Below, piece after piece: positions 9,130 to 17,466 of a DNA stretch of 64,000 nucleotides; position 1 is the first letter of the stretch, and the number at the start of each line of letters is the position of its first letter. The notes under the pieces were generated by a model. It saw nothing but the letters and a program-made list of their open reading frames with translations, was not told the origin of the DNA and searched no databases. Source of the stretch: DASXHY01 sp036272195 (lineage in GTDB: Bacteria; Verrucomicrobiota; Verrucomicrobiia; Limisphaerales; DASXHY01). The stretch is from contig DATAZE010000046.1 of assembly GCA_036272195.1 (NCBI GenBank), positions 124,001 to 188,000 on the forward strand, given 5' to 3'. Position numbers and translations under genes: made by a program.

Positions 9130-9308
9130 GAATACGGCCAAACACCACTCTGTTTTCGAGGAGAATTCCACGGCCACATTACAAACGGGGGCACGCTTTG
9201 TAGCTGCGAAAGCCTTTCGAACCAACGATAAGTTGACATCGTATGAACCCGTTGATAACTATGCGCGGTAGCTCGCAGCGACCGGTCGAAAGACGGATGA
9301 GGTCAAAA

Positions 9309-10019
9309 ATGAGAATCACCCCCCCTGCCCTGGCACTGGCATTTGCCATTATTCTTGGGCCCGGGTTGCTTCCTGTTTCTGCCGCTGACGAGGACGGTGT
9401 TGCTTTGGGAATTCTCTACGACACCTCCGGCAGCATGAAGGACTCGGTTCCCGACAGCCACGGGTCTTCCTCTCCGAAATATGTCATCGCCAATCGCGCG
9501 ATGAAAGCCATCGTCAGCCAGATTCAAACGTTCGTGACGAACAGCCCGAGCGGCACGCCGCGAAAAATCGAAGTGGGGCTTTTCAAGTTCGGCCCCGACG
9601 GCGGCCGGGAAGTCGTCAAGCTCGGGCCGTTTGATGCAGCCGCGATCCAGAACTTCGCGGACCATTTCAGCACTCCGAATGGAGCCACCCCGCTGGGCAA
9701 CGCGCTGCGCACGGTTTCGCGGGCGGTGCTCAATTCGCCCATGCCCCGCAAGCACGTGCTGGTGATTACGGACGGTGAAAACACCGTGGGTCCCGACCCG
9801 AGCCGGACGTTGCCGTCCATCAATCGCACGGCGGAGCAGCAGCAGGCGTCTATTTTTTTCCACTTCATCGCGTTTGACGTGGACGCGAAGGTTTTTAATG
9901 GTGTTAAAAAACAGGGCGCGACGGTGGCGTCGGCCGCGGATGAGCGCCAGTTGAATTCGCAATTGGATTTCATCCTGCAAAATCAGATCCTTCTGGAAAA
10001 ACCGGCAAAAACAAAGTAA
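9309..10019 (+). CDS. Secreted von Willebrand factor A domain protein
   Basis: I place the start at ATG 9309 because GAGGT lies about 7 bases upstream and a clean signal peptide follows (MRITPPALALAFAIILGPG, cut after VSA-A). In-frame ATGs at 9243 and 9297 would put a charged stretch before it. The mature protein is one VWA domain with a full MIDAS site: DTSGS near residue 34, a Thr in NGATPLGNAL and Asp in VITDGENT. Such domains bind proteins through a metal ion. It is the first gene of a six-gene cluster whose products are mostly membrane-linked, and probably acts outside the cytoplasmic membrane. Confidence 0.88.
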   Translation: MRITPPALALAFAIILGPGLLPVSAADEDGVALGILYDTSGSMKDSVPDSHGSSSPKYVIANRAMKAIVSQIQTFVTNSPSGTPRKIEVGLFKFGPDGGREVVKLGPFDAAAIQNFADHFSTPNGATPLGNALRTVSRAVLNSPMPRKHVLVITDGENTVGPDPSRTLPSINRTAEQQQASIFFHFIAFDVDAKVFNGVKKQGATVASAADERQLNSQLDFILQNQILLEKPAKTK

Positions 10020-10031
10020 CGAGGAAACCCT

Positions 10032-10793
10032 ATGTTCAGAGCTATTAAAAGATTGTTCGTCTGGATGGGATTGATGGCCGAAAAAGCCACCGAGACCGAC
10101 GCCATTAATGAAGCGATGGTTGAACGCGGCATTCGCGATTCGAAAGCGAAGGCCGACAAGGCGCATTACGCCAATGGCCAGTTGGCCGGGCAGATTGCGC
10201 TGCTCAAGGATCAAATCAAGCGCCAACAGCGCCAACGGGAAGACTTGCAAGGGATGTTGCAGGCCGCCGCCGCTGCCAACGACGAGGCCAACGGCTCCGC
10301 CTACGCCGAGCAACTCGCCGCGCTCGAACAGGACCTCAAGGACAACCAGGCCCAAGCCGATAATCTCCAGCAACTTTACGAGCAGAACACGCAGATCATT
10401 GCGCAGAGCATCCGGGAAATTCAGAAATTCCAGAGCGAGTTCGAAGCGGTGAAAGCAAAGGTGGCCATCGGCCGCTCGCTGGAAGGTCTTTCCGGCATGA
10501 TGAAAAGCTCGATCACGGAATTGCAGGGCATGATGGGCGGCGAAATGAGCCAGTCCATGCAGCAACTCCGGCAATCCGCCGCCGCGGGCGAAGGACAGAT
10601 GCGCGCGACGCTGGATTTGGCGAAGGCCATGGGTTCCGATATTTCGCGCCAGCAGGAAATGCGCAAGGCGCGCGGCGCGATGCTCTTCCAGGAATATAAA
10701 AAGAAAATGGGCATGGTGCAGCCGGACGCCGCCGCTACCTCGCAGTCCACCCCGGCCCCGACGCCGGAGCGGCAGAAGATCGCGGAGCAATAA
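10032..10793 (+). CDS. PspA/IM30-like coiled-coil protein
   Basis: A 253-residue protein, almost all alpha-helical. The N-terminus (MFRAIKRLFVWMGLMAEKAT) looks like the amphipathic helix of PspA. A long coiled coil follows (about 35-150, rich in Gln, Glu and Lys), then a second helical region with GMMKSSITELQGMMGGEM. PspA/IM30/Vipp1 proteins belong to the ESCRT-III superfamily and form membrane-remodelling rods and rings. GAGG lies 7 bases before the ATG. It follows the VWA gene by 12 bases. Similarity is judged from helix pattern and composition, so a different coiled-coil family is possible. Confidence 0.7.
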   Translation: MFRAIKRLFVWMGLMAEKATETDAINEAMVERGIRDSKAKADKAHYANGQLAGQIALLKDQIKRQQRQREDLQGMLQAAAAANDEANGSAYAEQLAALEQDLKDNQAQADNLQQLYEQNTQIIAQSIREIQKFQSEFEAVKAKVAIGRSLEGLSGMMKSSITELQGMMGGEMSQSMQQLRQSAAAGEGQMRATLDLAKAMGSDISRQQEMRKARGAMLFQEYKKKMGMVQPDAAATSQSTPAPTPERQKIAEQ

Positions 10794-10801
10794 TTGAACT
10801 T

Positions 10802-10875
10802 GTAGCAGCCGACGTAAGAAAGCTTTGAGTCTTCCCTTGAAAGGAGTTTTGAGCCTCCTTACGTCGGCTGCTATA
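10802..10875. repeat. GTAGCAGCC inverted repeat, copy 1
   Basis: The left arm GTAGCAGCCGACGTAAG starts at 10802 and is answered by CTTACGTCGGCTGCTAT ending at 10875. Between the arms are weaker pairing segments (AAAGCTTTGAG, GGAGTTTTGAGCC). A second copy lies at 14291. It separates the PspA-like gene from the next gene and could act as a processing or attenuation hairpin. Confidence 0.85.
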
Positions 10876-10963
10876 GCTGGAGGGCGATGGCGAACAAGAT
10901 CTAAAGCGCTCATCAGTTGATTGCCGTAGTGGAAATTTTGCATTCAAAAAGAGGAACTAAATT

Positions 10964-12652
10964 ATGACTGCCAAAGGAAAAATTGTTTTCACGCTTCTCT
11001 TCCTGGCCGTAATCGGCTTTGGAGTTTGGAAATGGTGGGACAAACTCGTGCCGAAACATCCGGTTATGACCCAAAGCGGAGCGGGTACCGCCGCCGGAGA
11101 CTCTGCCGCTCCCGCATCCGCCACTTCGACTACCGCCTCGGCCAAAGAGGTGGTGGAAACCAAAACGGAAACTCCCAAGCTGCCCGGCGGACTCGCGTAT
11201 CAGCCCAAAGACAACACGGTGATCGTGGAATTGAGCGAATACGCCGGCTACGCCGGGATCATCGCAGCCAATGGCGGATTGGCGCCCAACACCAACTCTG
11301 TGTTCTTCAAGAAACATGGCTTTCTCGTCCACCTCACGATGAGCGAGGAGGAGAGCTGGCCGGAATTGAATGCCGGCAAAATGGCGGCCTCGGCCACCAC
11401 TGCTGACGTGCTGGCGATTTACGGAAAACAATTCCAAGTGATTGTGCCGGCGCAAATCGGATTCTCGCGCGGCGCGGATGGCGTGGTGGTGCGCAGTGAG
11501 ATTAAACGCATCAACGATCTTAAGGGAAAAATCCTCGCGACGTCGCAGTTCACCGAGGCTGATTTCTTCATCCGCTACCTGGCGCAGGAAGCGGGCCTGG
11601 GAATCAACATGCTGCCCGACCTCAAGACCTCGCCCGACCCGGAAAAGTTGAACCTGATTTATTGCACAGATGCATTTGCGGCGGGCGACCTGTTTTTGCG
11701 CGACGTCAAGGAAGGCGGAAATCTGCTGGCCGGTTGCGTGACATGGGACCCGAAGACCACGGAGGTGGCGGACGGCAGCGGCGGACGGGCGCACGTGTTG
11801 GCCACCACTAAAAACCTGCTGGTGGTCGCTGATATTCTTATTGTGAACAAAGGTTTCGCGCAGGCGCATCCGGACATGGTGGCGGGCCTGGTTGAGGGAT
11901 TGCTTGAAGGCAATCGCATGGTGAATGACAACCCGGCGTCGCAATACGATGTCATTGGGAAGGCGTTCAAATGGGATCGCCAAAAGACGCAGAGTGAATT
12001 GGCCAAGGTGCATCTGTCGAATTTGCCTGAGAACCTTGCGTTCTTTTCCGGCGCCATCGATGCCGCGGGAAGTTTCGGCGGCATTTATCAATCGGCGGTT
12101 TACGCCTATGGCAGCGACCTCATCAAGGACCCGGCGGACAGCGATCATTTCGCGGACCTGCAGTTTTTGAAGGCGATCGACCAATCCGGCGAATTCAAGG
12201 GCCAGCAGATTACCATTGCGCCGATTCGTTCGAGTGCGACTGCGCCGGTGGAGACGGACCCGTTGTTGAGCAAGGACATTCATTTCCTGTTCGCGCCCAA
12301 CTCGGCGAATCTCGACATGAACGACCAGGATAATTCCAAAAGTCTCGAAGCCATCAAACGGTTGTTGCAGGTCAGCCCCGGCTCGACGGTATTGCTGCGC
12401 GGGCACGTGGATAATTCCATGGTCGAAGAATTCCGCAAACGGGGCGGCGAGGCCTTCGTTCGCCAGATGGCGCTCAAGGCGGTTGATTTCAGCAAGCAGC
12501 GCGCGAATGAAATCAAACGGTTGCTGGTGGAAAAATATAACGCTGATCCCAAACGCCTCGAAGCCATCGGGCGCGGCTGGGAGGAACCTGTGAGCGCGAC
12601 CGACAATGATCAAAATCGCCGCGTGGAAGCGCAATGGTTCACGCTGGAGTAA
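10964..12652 (+). CDS. Membrane-anchored substrate-binding / OmpA fusion protein
   Basis: A 562-residue protein. Residues 4-25 form an N-terminal signal anchor (IVFTLLFLAVIGFGVWKWW) with an Ala/Ser/Thr-rich linker after it. About 75-400 is a periplasmic-binding-protein fold of the NMT1/PstS-like kind (RINDLKGKILATSQFTEADF). About 430-562 is an OmpA-like peptidoglycan-binding domain (GHVDNS, SKQRANEIKRLL, NRRVEAQWF). It would tether a ligand-binding domain to the inner membrane and the cell wall. No ABC permease or ATPase is adjacent, so the binding domain is more likely a sensor than a transporter part. Third gene of the cluster. Confidence 0.85.
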   Translation: MTAKGKIVFTLLFLAVIGFGVWKWWDKLVPKHPVMTQSGAGTAAGDSAAPASATSTTASAKEVVETKTETPKLPGGLAYQPKDNTVIVELSEYAGYAGIIAANGGLAPNTNSVFFKKHGFLVHLTMSEEESWPELNAGKMAASATTADVLAIYGKQFQVIVPAQIGFSRGADGVVVRSEIKRINDLKGKILATSQFTEADFFIRYLAQEAGLGINMLPDLKTSPDPEKLNLIYCTDAFAAGDLFLRDVKEGGNLLAGCVTWDPKTTEVADGSGGRAHVLATTKNLLVVADILIVNKGFAQAHPDMVAGLVEGLLEGNRMVNDNPASQYDVIGKAFKWDRQKTQSELAKVHLSNLPENLAFFSGAIDAAGSFGGIYQSAVYAYGSDLIKDPADSDHFADLQFLKAIDQSGEFKGQQITIAPIRSSATAPVETDPLLSKDIHFLFAPNSANLDMNDQDNSKSLEAIKRLLQVSPGSTVLLRGHVDNSMVEEFRKRGGEAFVRQMALKAVDFSKQRANEIKRLLVEKYNADPKRLEAIGRGWEEPVSATDNDQNRRVEAQWFTLE

Positions 12653-12655
12653 GAC

Positions 12656-13210
12656 ATGACCATTAACGAGCTCATCCGAATGGCGGATGGTCACCGGCTG
12701 GCACTGTTGATTTTTTTCGTGGTGCCGCCGGTCGCCGCCTGGCTCTGTGGCCTGGTCCACCGCCGCGGCAACGGCGGCAACCCGCCGTGGAAATACATTT
12801 ATTCCGTGCTGGTATACCTGGTTTGTATTCCCGGCCTGCTCGCCTGCGTGCTGACCGGCTACGCGCTGTTTTTTCAACGGGCCGATATGCGCGAGGTAAA
12901 CCTCGTGATTTACATCCTTCCGATCATCTCGATGATCGTGACGCTTATCTTCATTCACAAAACAGTAAATTTTGAAAATGTGCCGGGCTTTGATCGTATC
13001 TCGGGTTTGATGGTGATGATTGGATGCAGCTTCGTGATCGCGCTCGCCATCGATAAAACGCGCATCTGGCTTTTGTTCCACGGTTCCATTGCGATGTTGT
13101 TTGTCCTCGCGGCGGGAATTTTCGCGCTGCTTAAATGGGGCACGTACATGTTGTTCCGCCGCCGCGACGAACCCAAACAGCCCGCGCCGAAATTTCCGGC
13201 GATGGAATGA
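12656..13210 (+). CDS. Polytopic membrane protein of the PspA/AAA cluster
   Basis: A 184-residue protein with about five hydrophobic helices (roughly 11-30, 45-70, 80-100, 115-135 and 140-165). I do not recognise a family. It begins 3 bases after the previous stop, with GGAG of the upstream gene's end at Shine-Dalgarno distance, so it is probably translated together with the OmpA fusion. It ends with a charged tail (RRRDEPKQPAPKFPAME) predicted to be cytoplasmic. Confidence 0.8.
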   Translation: MTINELIRMADGHRLALLIFFVVPPVAAWLCGLVHRRGNGGNPPWKYIYSVLVYLVCIPGLLACVLTGYALFFQRADMREVNLVIYILPIISMIVTLIFIHKTVNFENVPGFDRISGLMVMIGCSFVIALAIDKTRIWLLFHGSIAMLFVLAAGIFALLKWGTYMLFRRRDEPKQPAPKFPAME

Positions 13211-13233
13211 AGGCGATGTGTTTGGCGCAAATT

Positions 13234-13260
13234 GGCGGCGGTCGCAGACCGCCGCTACAA
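13234..13260. repeat. Short hairpin repeat (TACAA tail)
   Basis: GCGGCGGTC (13235-13243), loop GCA, GACCGCCGC (13247-13255), then TACAA: a 9-base-pair stem. It has the architecture of the dispersed short hairpins. It sits between two genes of the cluster. Confidence 0.8.
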
Positions 13261-13315
13261 ACCCGAATTGCTCACGACGCTGAATTCGGGCACGCTCGCG
13301 GGAGCCGCAAATTAA

Positions 13316-14272
13316 ATGGATGACCAGCCGCCATCTTATCGCCGGGAATTTTTCAAAAGCCCGCATCACGCCGCACTGGCGCTGGTGACACTGGGCGGCG
13401 GTTTTATTCTCGGCTCCAGTTTTCCGCTCGCACTGGTATTGGGTGCCGCCGCTTACGTACTGGGTTGGGTTTATTTGCCGGACATGCCACTCTTTCGCCA
13501 TTGGGTGGATCGGCGCGAGCAGGCCGTCCAGGACGCCGACGCGCAAGCGCAGGTCGCGAAATTTGTCCAACAGCGGGATAAACTGATTGCCAGCCTGACC
13601 AGCGCGGCGCGCGGCCGTTACGAGGCGCTTGCGGCGGTGTGTCGCGATATCGAAGCGGCGGGTGCGGACACGCCGCTCTCGCCCGATAATCCCGATGACG
13701 ACCCACGTTTGCGCAAATTGGACGAACTGATGTGGACGTTTTTGCGGCTGTTGAGCATCGAGGATTCGTTGAAGGAATTTCTGGAAACCGAGCGGCGCGA
13801 GGATGTGCCGGGCCTGGTGAAGAATGCCGAATCGGAAGTTGCGCAGCTTTCGTCCGAATTTGACGTGCTCAAAGCCAAGGGAACCAGTGTCACCGTTCTG
13901 GATCCGAAAGAGCGTTTGCTGGATTCCAAATTGGAGAAACTCGACGTCCTTCATAAACGCCAGGAGCGCATTCAACAGGCGCAATCGAACCTTGAATTGA
14001 TCTTGTCCGAAGAGGACCGACTCGAGCAGCAGGTGAAGTTGATTCGCGCCGACGCCATGGCGAGCAAGAATGCGGACACCTTGTCGGCGCGCATCGACGC
14101 GACAGTGGAGCATCTCGACCAAACCAACAAATGGATTTCCGAGATGAGCGATTTCCGGGACATGGTTGGCGAAATGCCTGATTCCGCGAAGCGCATTGGT
14201 TACGCGACGACTGCGCCGCCGGTAATCTCCCCGGTAACATCGCGTCCGCCTATGCGCATGAAAACGAAATGA
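13316..14272 (+). CDS. Membrane-associated coiled-coil protein
   Basis: A 318-residue protein. Two close hydrophobic helices near the N-terminus (about 17-50, LALVTLGGGFILGSSFPLAL) form a membrane hairpin. A cytoplasmic helical region follows with heptad character (about 63-115, 180-270). The layout recalls XpaC-like proteins, but I see no diagnostic motif, so I leave it unnamed. It precedes the AAA ATPase and could be its membrane adaptor; that is inference from order only. Confidence 0.75.
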   Translation: MDDQPPSYRREFFKSPHHAALALVTLGGGFILGSSFPLALVLGAAAYVLGWVYLPDMPLFRHWVDRREQAVQDADAQAQVAKFVQQRDKLIASLTSAARGRYEALAAVCRDIEAAGADTPLSPDNPDDDPRLRKLDELMWTFLRLLSIEDSLKEFLETERREDVPGLVKNAESEVAQLSSEFDVLKAKGTSVTVLDPKERLLDSKLEKLDVLHKRQERIQQAQSNLELILSEEDRLEQQVKLIRADAMASKNADTLSARIDATVEHLDQTNKWISEMSDFRDMVGEMPDSAKRIGYATTAPPVISPVTSRPPMRMKTK

Positions 14273-14290
14273 TGACAGGTCCCGTGATAA

Positions 14291-14362
14291 GTAGCAGCCA
14301 ACGTGAGGAGGCCCATACTCGTTCCAAGAATGAAATTGGAGCCTCCTCACGTCGGCTACTAC
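14291..14362. repeat. GTAGCAGCC inverted repeat, copy 2
   Basis: Left arm GTAGCAGCCAACGTGAGGAGGC (written here with its position, 14291-14312, key bases GTAGCAGCC and GAGGAGGC) pairs with 14341-14362 (GCCTCCTCAC, CGGCTACTAC). Together with the copy at 10802 it brackets the three middle genes of the cluster. An in-frame GTG at 14303 lies inside it, but the ATPase start is more likely the ATG at 14384. Confidence 0.85.
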
Positions 14363-14383
14363 GGATTTAAAGGTTCCCCAATT

Positions 14384-16165
14384 ATGCCCTCCACTCCTTC
14401 CACCCCCACCCCGCCTGCCCGCCTGCCGCTGCGCGGTTGGGGCCTTGACCTCGCGCGGCGATGGAACGGCAGCACTTATTCCTTGTTCGTGCTGCATGGC
14501 AATATTTTCGACCTGTTTCCGGTGCAGGAAAATTCCAGCGTGAACTATGTGCCGCTGAAAACATTCCTGATGCGCCGGTTGTTCCCCGATCGGTCGTGCC
14601 TGCTGTTTTACGACATCTCGGGCGGCCTGACTTTCGGCTCGCCGGAAATGCAAAAAATGTTTTTTGAGTGGTTGGAAATTTTCGACAACGTCGAAAACAC
14701 GAACTTCCATCAGCAAGGGCCGCCCAAAGACTTCGAAGCGCTCGCGCCATTGTTGACCCGATTCTTTCTGAAAGTCGCGGACGATAAGAGCAAATGGAAG
14801 GGCGTCACGCTCGTGATTGATTTTCCGGAAATGCTCATTCCGGCCGGCGACACCAGCGCGAGTTTCGACGAGCGAATGAACCTCGTCACGTTCCTCAAAT
14901 GGGCCGCCGCGCCGGAGCTTGCGCGCATCGATGTGGGGGTGTTGCTCATCACGGAATCGGCCAGCGGGCTGTCTGCCGATCTGCTGCGCAATCCACATGT
15001 GGCGCAGGTCCGCATTGATTTGCCGGATGCGGATGAGCGGTTGCGCTTCCTGCAATCCGGCTGGGCAGAGGCGATGGCCGGCGGAAAGGCCGTGACCGAG
15101 TGGAGCGATTTCACGGCAGAGGAACTCGGGGCGCGGACCGCCGGGCTGAATCTTTTGCGCATCCAACATTTTCTCGCCGAAACCATCCGCAACGGCGCGC
15201 GCGTGACGCAACAAGTTCTCACCGATAGCAAGAAGCGGTTGATCGAGGAATACTGCCAGGGACTGGTGCGGTTCAAGGACCCGAAGCCGGGCGTGAATCT
15301 CGATTGCGTGGCGACGCACGTGGCCGCGAAGAAAAAATTGCGCGATCTGGCGTGGCTCATCCGCAATGGGAAGACCGAAGTGCTCGAACGCGGCGTGCTG
15401 GTGCCGGGCCGCGTGGGCGTGGGCAAATCTTATCTTATTGATTGCTTCGCGAGCGAGTGCGGGTTGCCGGTGATGGAAATCGGCGAGTTCCGATCGAAAT
15501 GGGTTGGCGACACGGAGCGTCAGCAGGCGCGGGTGCTGATGACCATCCGCGCGCTGGGGCCGGTGATCGTGGTGGTGGATGAAGCCGACGCCGTGTTCGG
15601 GAATCGCACCGAAGATGGTGACAGCGGTGTTTCGAGCCGGGTGTTTGCGGCGTTCGCGGCGCACATCGGCGATTCCAGCTTGCGCGGGCGCGAGCTTTGG
15701 GTGGCGATGACCTCGCGACCGGACCTGTTGGCCATTGACATGAAACGACAGGGACGTTTCGGCCTGTGCGTTCCGCTGTTCCCGGCGCAAGGGCCGGATG
15801 ACGTGGCGGATTTGTTCAACACTGTGGCGCGCTCGCGCAAAATCGCACTCAACGATGAAATCACGGCTTACATTCGCGCCGAACTCGGCGCGCGCCCATT
15901 GACGGGTAGCGACGTGGAGGCGGTCCTGGTGCGCGCGCAAGAGCGCGCAGTGCTTGCCGGTCGCGATGCGGATGTGCAACGCGGCGATTTGGAGGGCGCG
16001 GTGACTTCGTTCATCGACGCGCTGGATCCGGATTTGCTGGCGTTGCAGGAATTGGCTGCCGTGCTGGCGTGCTCCGACCGGCGCTATCTGCCGGAGCATT
16101 ACGCGACGTGCGATCGCTCGCAGTTGTTGGAAACTTTCGGCCGGCTCAAACAGCGGCTCGGGTGA
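14384..16165 (+). CDS. Classical AAA-family ATPase
   Basis: A 593-residue protein from ATG 14384; an upstream GTG falls inside a repeat and is not favoured. The N-terminal half (about 20-320) looks like a degenerate P-loop domain without a Walker A. The C-terminal AAA module has Walker A GRVGVGKS (about 342-350), Walker B VIVVVDEADAVFG (about 394) and the second region of homology TSRPDLLAIDMKRQGRFG with its arginines, which marks classical AAA proteins such as Vps4, FtsH and p97. There is no transmembrane helix or protease domain. Beside a PspA/ESCRT-III-like gene, a Vps4-like disassembly role is an attractive inference. Confidence 0.88.
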   Translation: MPSTPSTPTPPARLPLRGWGLDLARRWNGSTYSLFVLHGNIFDLFPVQENSSVNYVPLKTFLMRRLFPDRSCLLFYDISGGLTFGSPEMQKMFFEWLEIFDNVENTNFHQQGPPKDFEALAPLLTRFFLKVADDKSKWKGVTLVIDFPEMLIPAGDTSASFDERMNLVTFLKWAAAPELARIDVGVLLITESASGLSADLLRNPHVAQVRIDLPDADERLRFLQSGWAEAMAGGKAVTEWSDFTAEELGARTAGLNLLRIQHFLAETIRNGARVTQQVLTDSKKRLIEEYCQGLVRFKDPKPGVNLDCVATHVAAKKKLRDLAWLIRNGKTEVLERGVLVPGRVGVGKSYLIDCFASECGLPVMEIGEFRSKWVGDTERQQARVLMTIRALGPVIVVVDEADAVFGNRTEDGDSGVSSRVFAAFAAHIGDSSLRGRELWVAMTSRPDLLAIDMKRQGRFGLCVPLFPAQGPDDVADLFNTVARSRKIALNDEITAYIRAELGARPLTGSDVEAVLVRAQERAVLAGRDADVQRGDLEGAVTSFIDALDPDLLALQELAAVLACSDRRYLPEHYATCDRSQLLETFGRLKQRLG

Positions 16166-16795
16166 ACTGAAGTGTAAACATTCAAATTGGGGGGCCTGTT
16201 TCCATAACCGGCGCATTGATGACGTTCGAGCGGTTCTCATGGCCGAATTTCCACTGGTAACCCCCTCCCCGAACAGGCACGAATGGCCACGAATGCAGTT
16301 GTAAACCGTTGATTCGCAATGGTGATTGGAATTTAGTTTTCCGAGGCCGTGGACGATGAGAGCGAAATGATTCCGATATTCCTGGGGAGGCTGGGGTTCT
16401 GTTCCGTTCTGAATTTGCGGGGGCATACCCCCGGCGAAGGGGTTGGAATGGGCCGGAATGCCAAAAAGACCAGGTGCTTTGGACGGAGAAATCTGGGTGG
16501 CCATGACCTGCGGGGCGCGGCCGGTATTTCCGCGAACCGAAACTTGCTTAGTCCCCATTTCCATTTGTCCTTTCTTCCCTCCTTTGTCGCGACGTTTATA
16601 GCATGGGTGTCAAATGGGAAAAGAAAGCGGCGGTTGGTGGCAACTCCCGTGCTGGCGACGGCGGGGCAAACATTTTTTCTGTCGCCTCTCCGAGGCTTGG
16701 AAATTTCCCGCACCGATCCCACGGCTCGCGCCGTGGGCTACCTTCTAACGCTGCTCCGCAGCTATTTCCCACGCTTATAACACGAGATGCACCCC
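16166..16795. other. Long intergenic stretch with a possible prepilin-gene remnant
   Basis: No convincing gene. Short ORFs here have odd composition. Bases 16632-16672 resemble the 3' end of the next minus-strand gene (16823-16864): both contain GGTTGGTGGCAAC followed by similar bases, encoding 'TGVATNR' on the minus strand in both. This may be a decayed copy of a prepilin-like gene end. The stretch near 16271 has the tandem-like GGCACGAATGGCCACGAATG. Confidence 0.4.
16711..16745. repeat. Short hairpin repeat (CTACC tail)
   Basis: CCCACGGC (16718-16725), loop TCGC, GCCGTGGG (16730-16737), tail CTACC. It matches the hairpin at 50428, which has loop AA and tail CTATT. Confidence 0.8.
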
Positions 16796-17461
16796 TCAGA
16801 GCCCTAGTATTGGCATTTGGAGACGGTTGGTGGCAACGCCGGTATTTGCCACGACCGTTTGCAAACCGGAGATGCTCACTTGCTGCACGCTGCCGTCGGC
16901 CATGGCGATGTTGCCGACTTTATTGTGCATTTCGGCAGTCCAACCGCTCAGGTGATTCGTGGTCAAATTCAATATTCCATTTCTCACGGGCGTGCCGTTG
17001 GTAATGTTGTGATCGCCGGATAAAATCAACTGTGGATTGGTGTCGTTCGAGACGATGCCGACGAAGTAGCTCAGATTGGAATTGCTGAAGAAAGTAAAAT
17101 TTGTGGCCGCCATTGTTCGCAAGGGATCGGCTGGGCAAAGTAAAATCCGGGGCGTGCTGAGTTCGTTAGACATGACTTGAAAATGCCGCCAGGCGTTCGG
17201 TCCCGTCGTAAATTCCATCGTGCCGCCGTTCGTTCCCGAAACGAACATGGAATAATTGCTGCCGTTGTCGCCTTCCCACACGCGGCAGGCGAGGCCGATT
17301 TGCTTGAGATTGTTAACGCACTGGATGCGAATGGCGCGAACTTTACTGTGGCCTGCCGGCAAAAGAAAAATAACGGTCAGAAGGCCAACTATTGCTATTA
17401 CGACGAACACTTCAACCAGCGTCATCGCGCAATTCCGTTTTTTGGATAAAGTGGTTTTCAT
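16796..17461 (-). CDS. Prepilin-like protein, H-X9-DG type (1)
   Basis: A 221-residue protein with a class III prepilin leader: basic MKTTLSKKRNCA, then MTLVEVFVVIAIVGLLTVIF with the Glu at +5 and a hydrophobic helix. The C-terminal part has the H-X9-D-G motif (HNKVGNIAMADGS) of the large prepilin-like family expanded in Planctomycetota and Verrucomicrobiota. It shares NGGTMEF, LSTPRILLCPAD and SYFVGI with its two upstream neighbours. It starts 5 bases after the preceding gene's stop. Likely an extracellular or periplasmic pseudopilin; function unknown. Confidence 0.88.
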   Translation of the reverse strand: MKTTLSKKRNCAMTLVEVFVVIAIVGLLTVIFLLPAGHSKVRAIRIQCVNNLKQIGLACRVWEGDNGSNYSMFVSGTNGGTMEFTTGPNAWRHFQVMSNELSTPRILLCPADPLRTMAATNFTFFSNSNLSYFVGIVSNDTNPQLILSGDHNITNGTPVRNGILNLTTNHLSGWTAEMHNKVGNIAMADGSVQQVSISGLQTVVANTGVATNRLQMPILGL

Positions 17462-17466
17462 AACGT

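Noticed and set aside
10913..16564. A minus-strand open frame of 1883 codons opposite the PspA/AAA cluster
   Set aside because: It runs antisense to several well-supported genes and across their gaps. GC-rich codon use opposite real genes often leaves one antisense frame without stops. Its composition (His/Arg-rich, no domains) is not protein-like.
16333..16780. Two opposing small ORFs in the gap after the AAA gene
   Set aside because: No motif or start signal; one includes a hairpin repeat and both have low coding character. Only the short similarity near 16632-16672 is kept, as a possible remnant.
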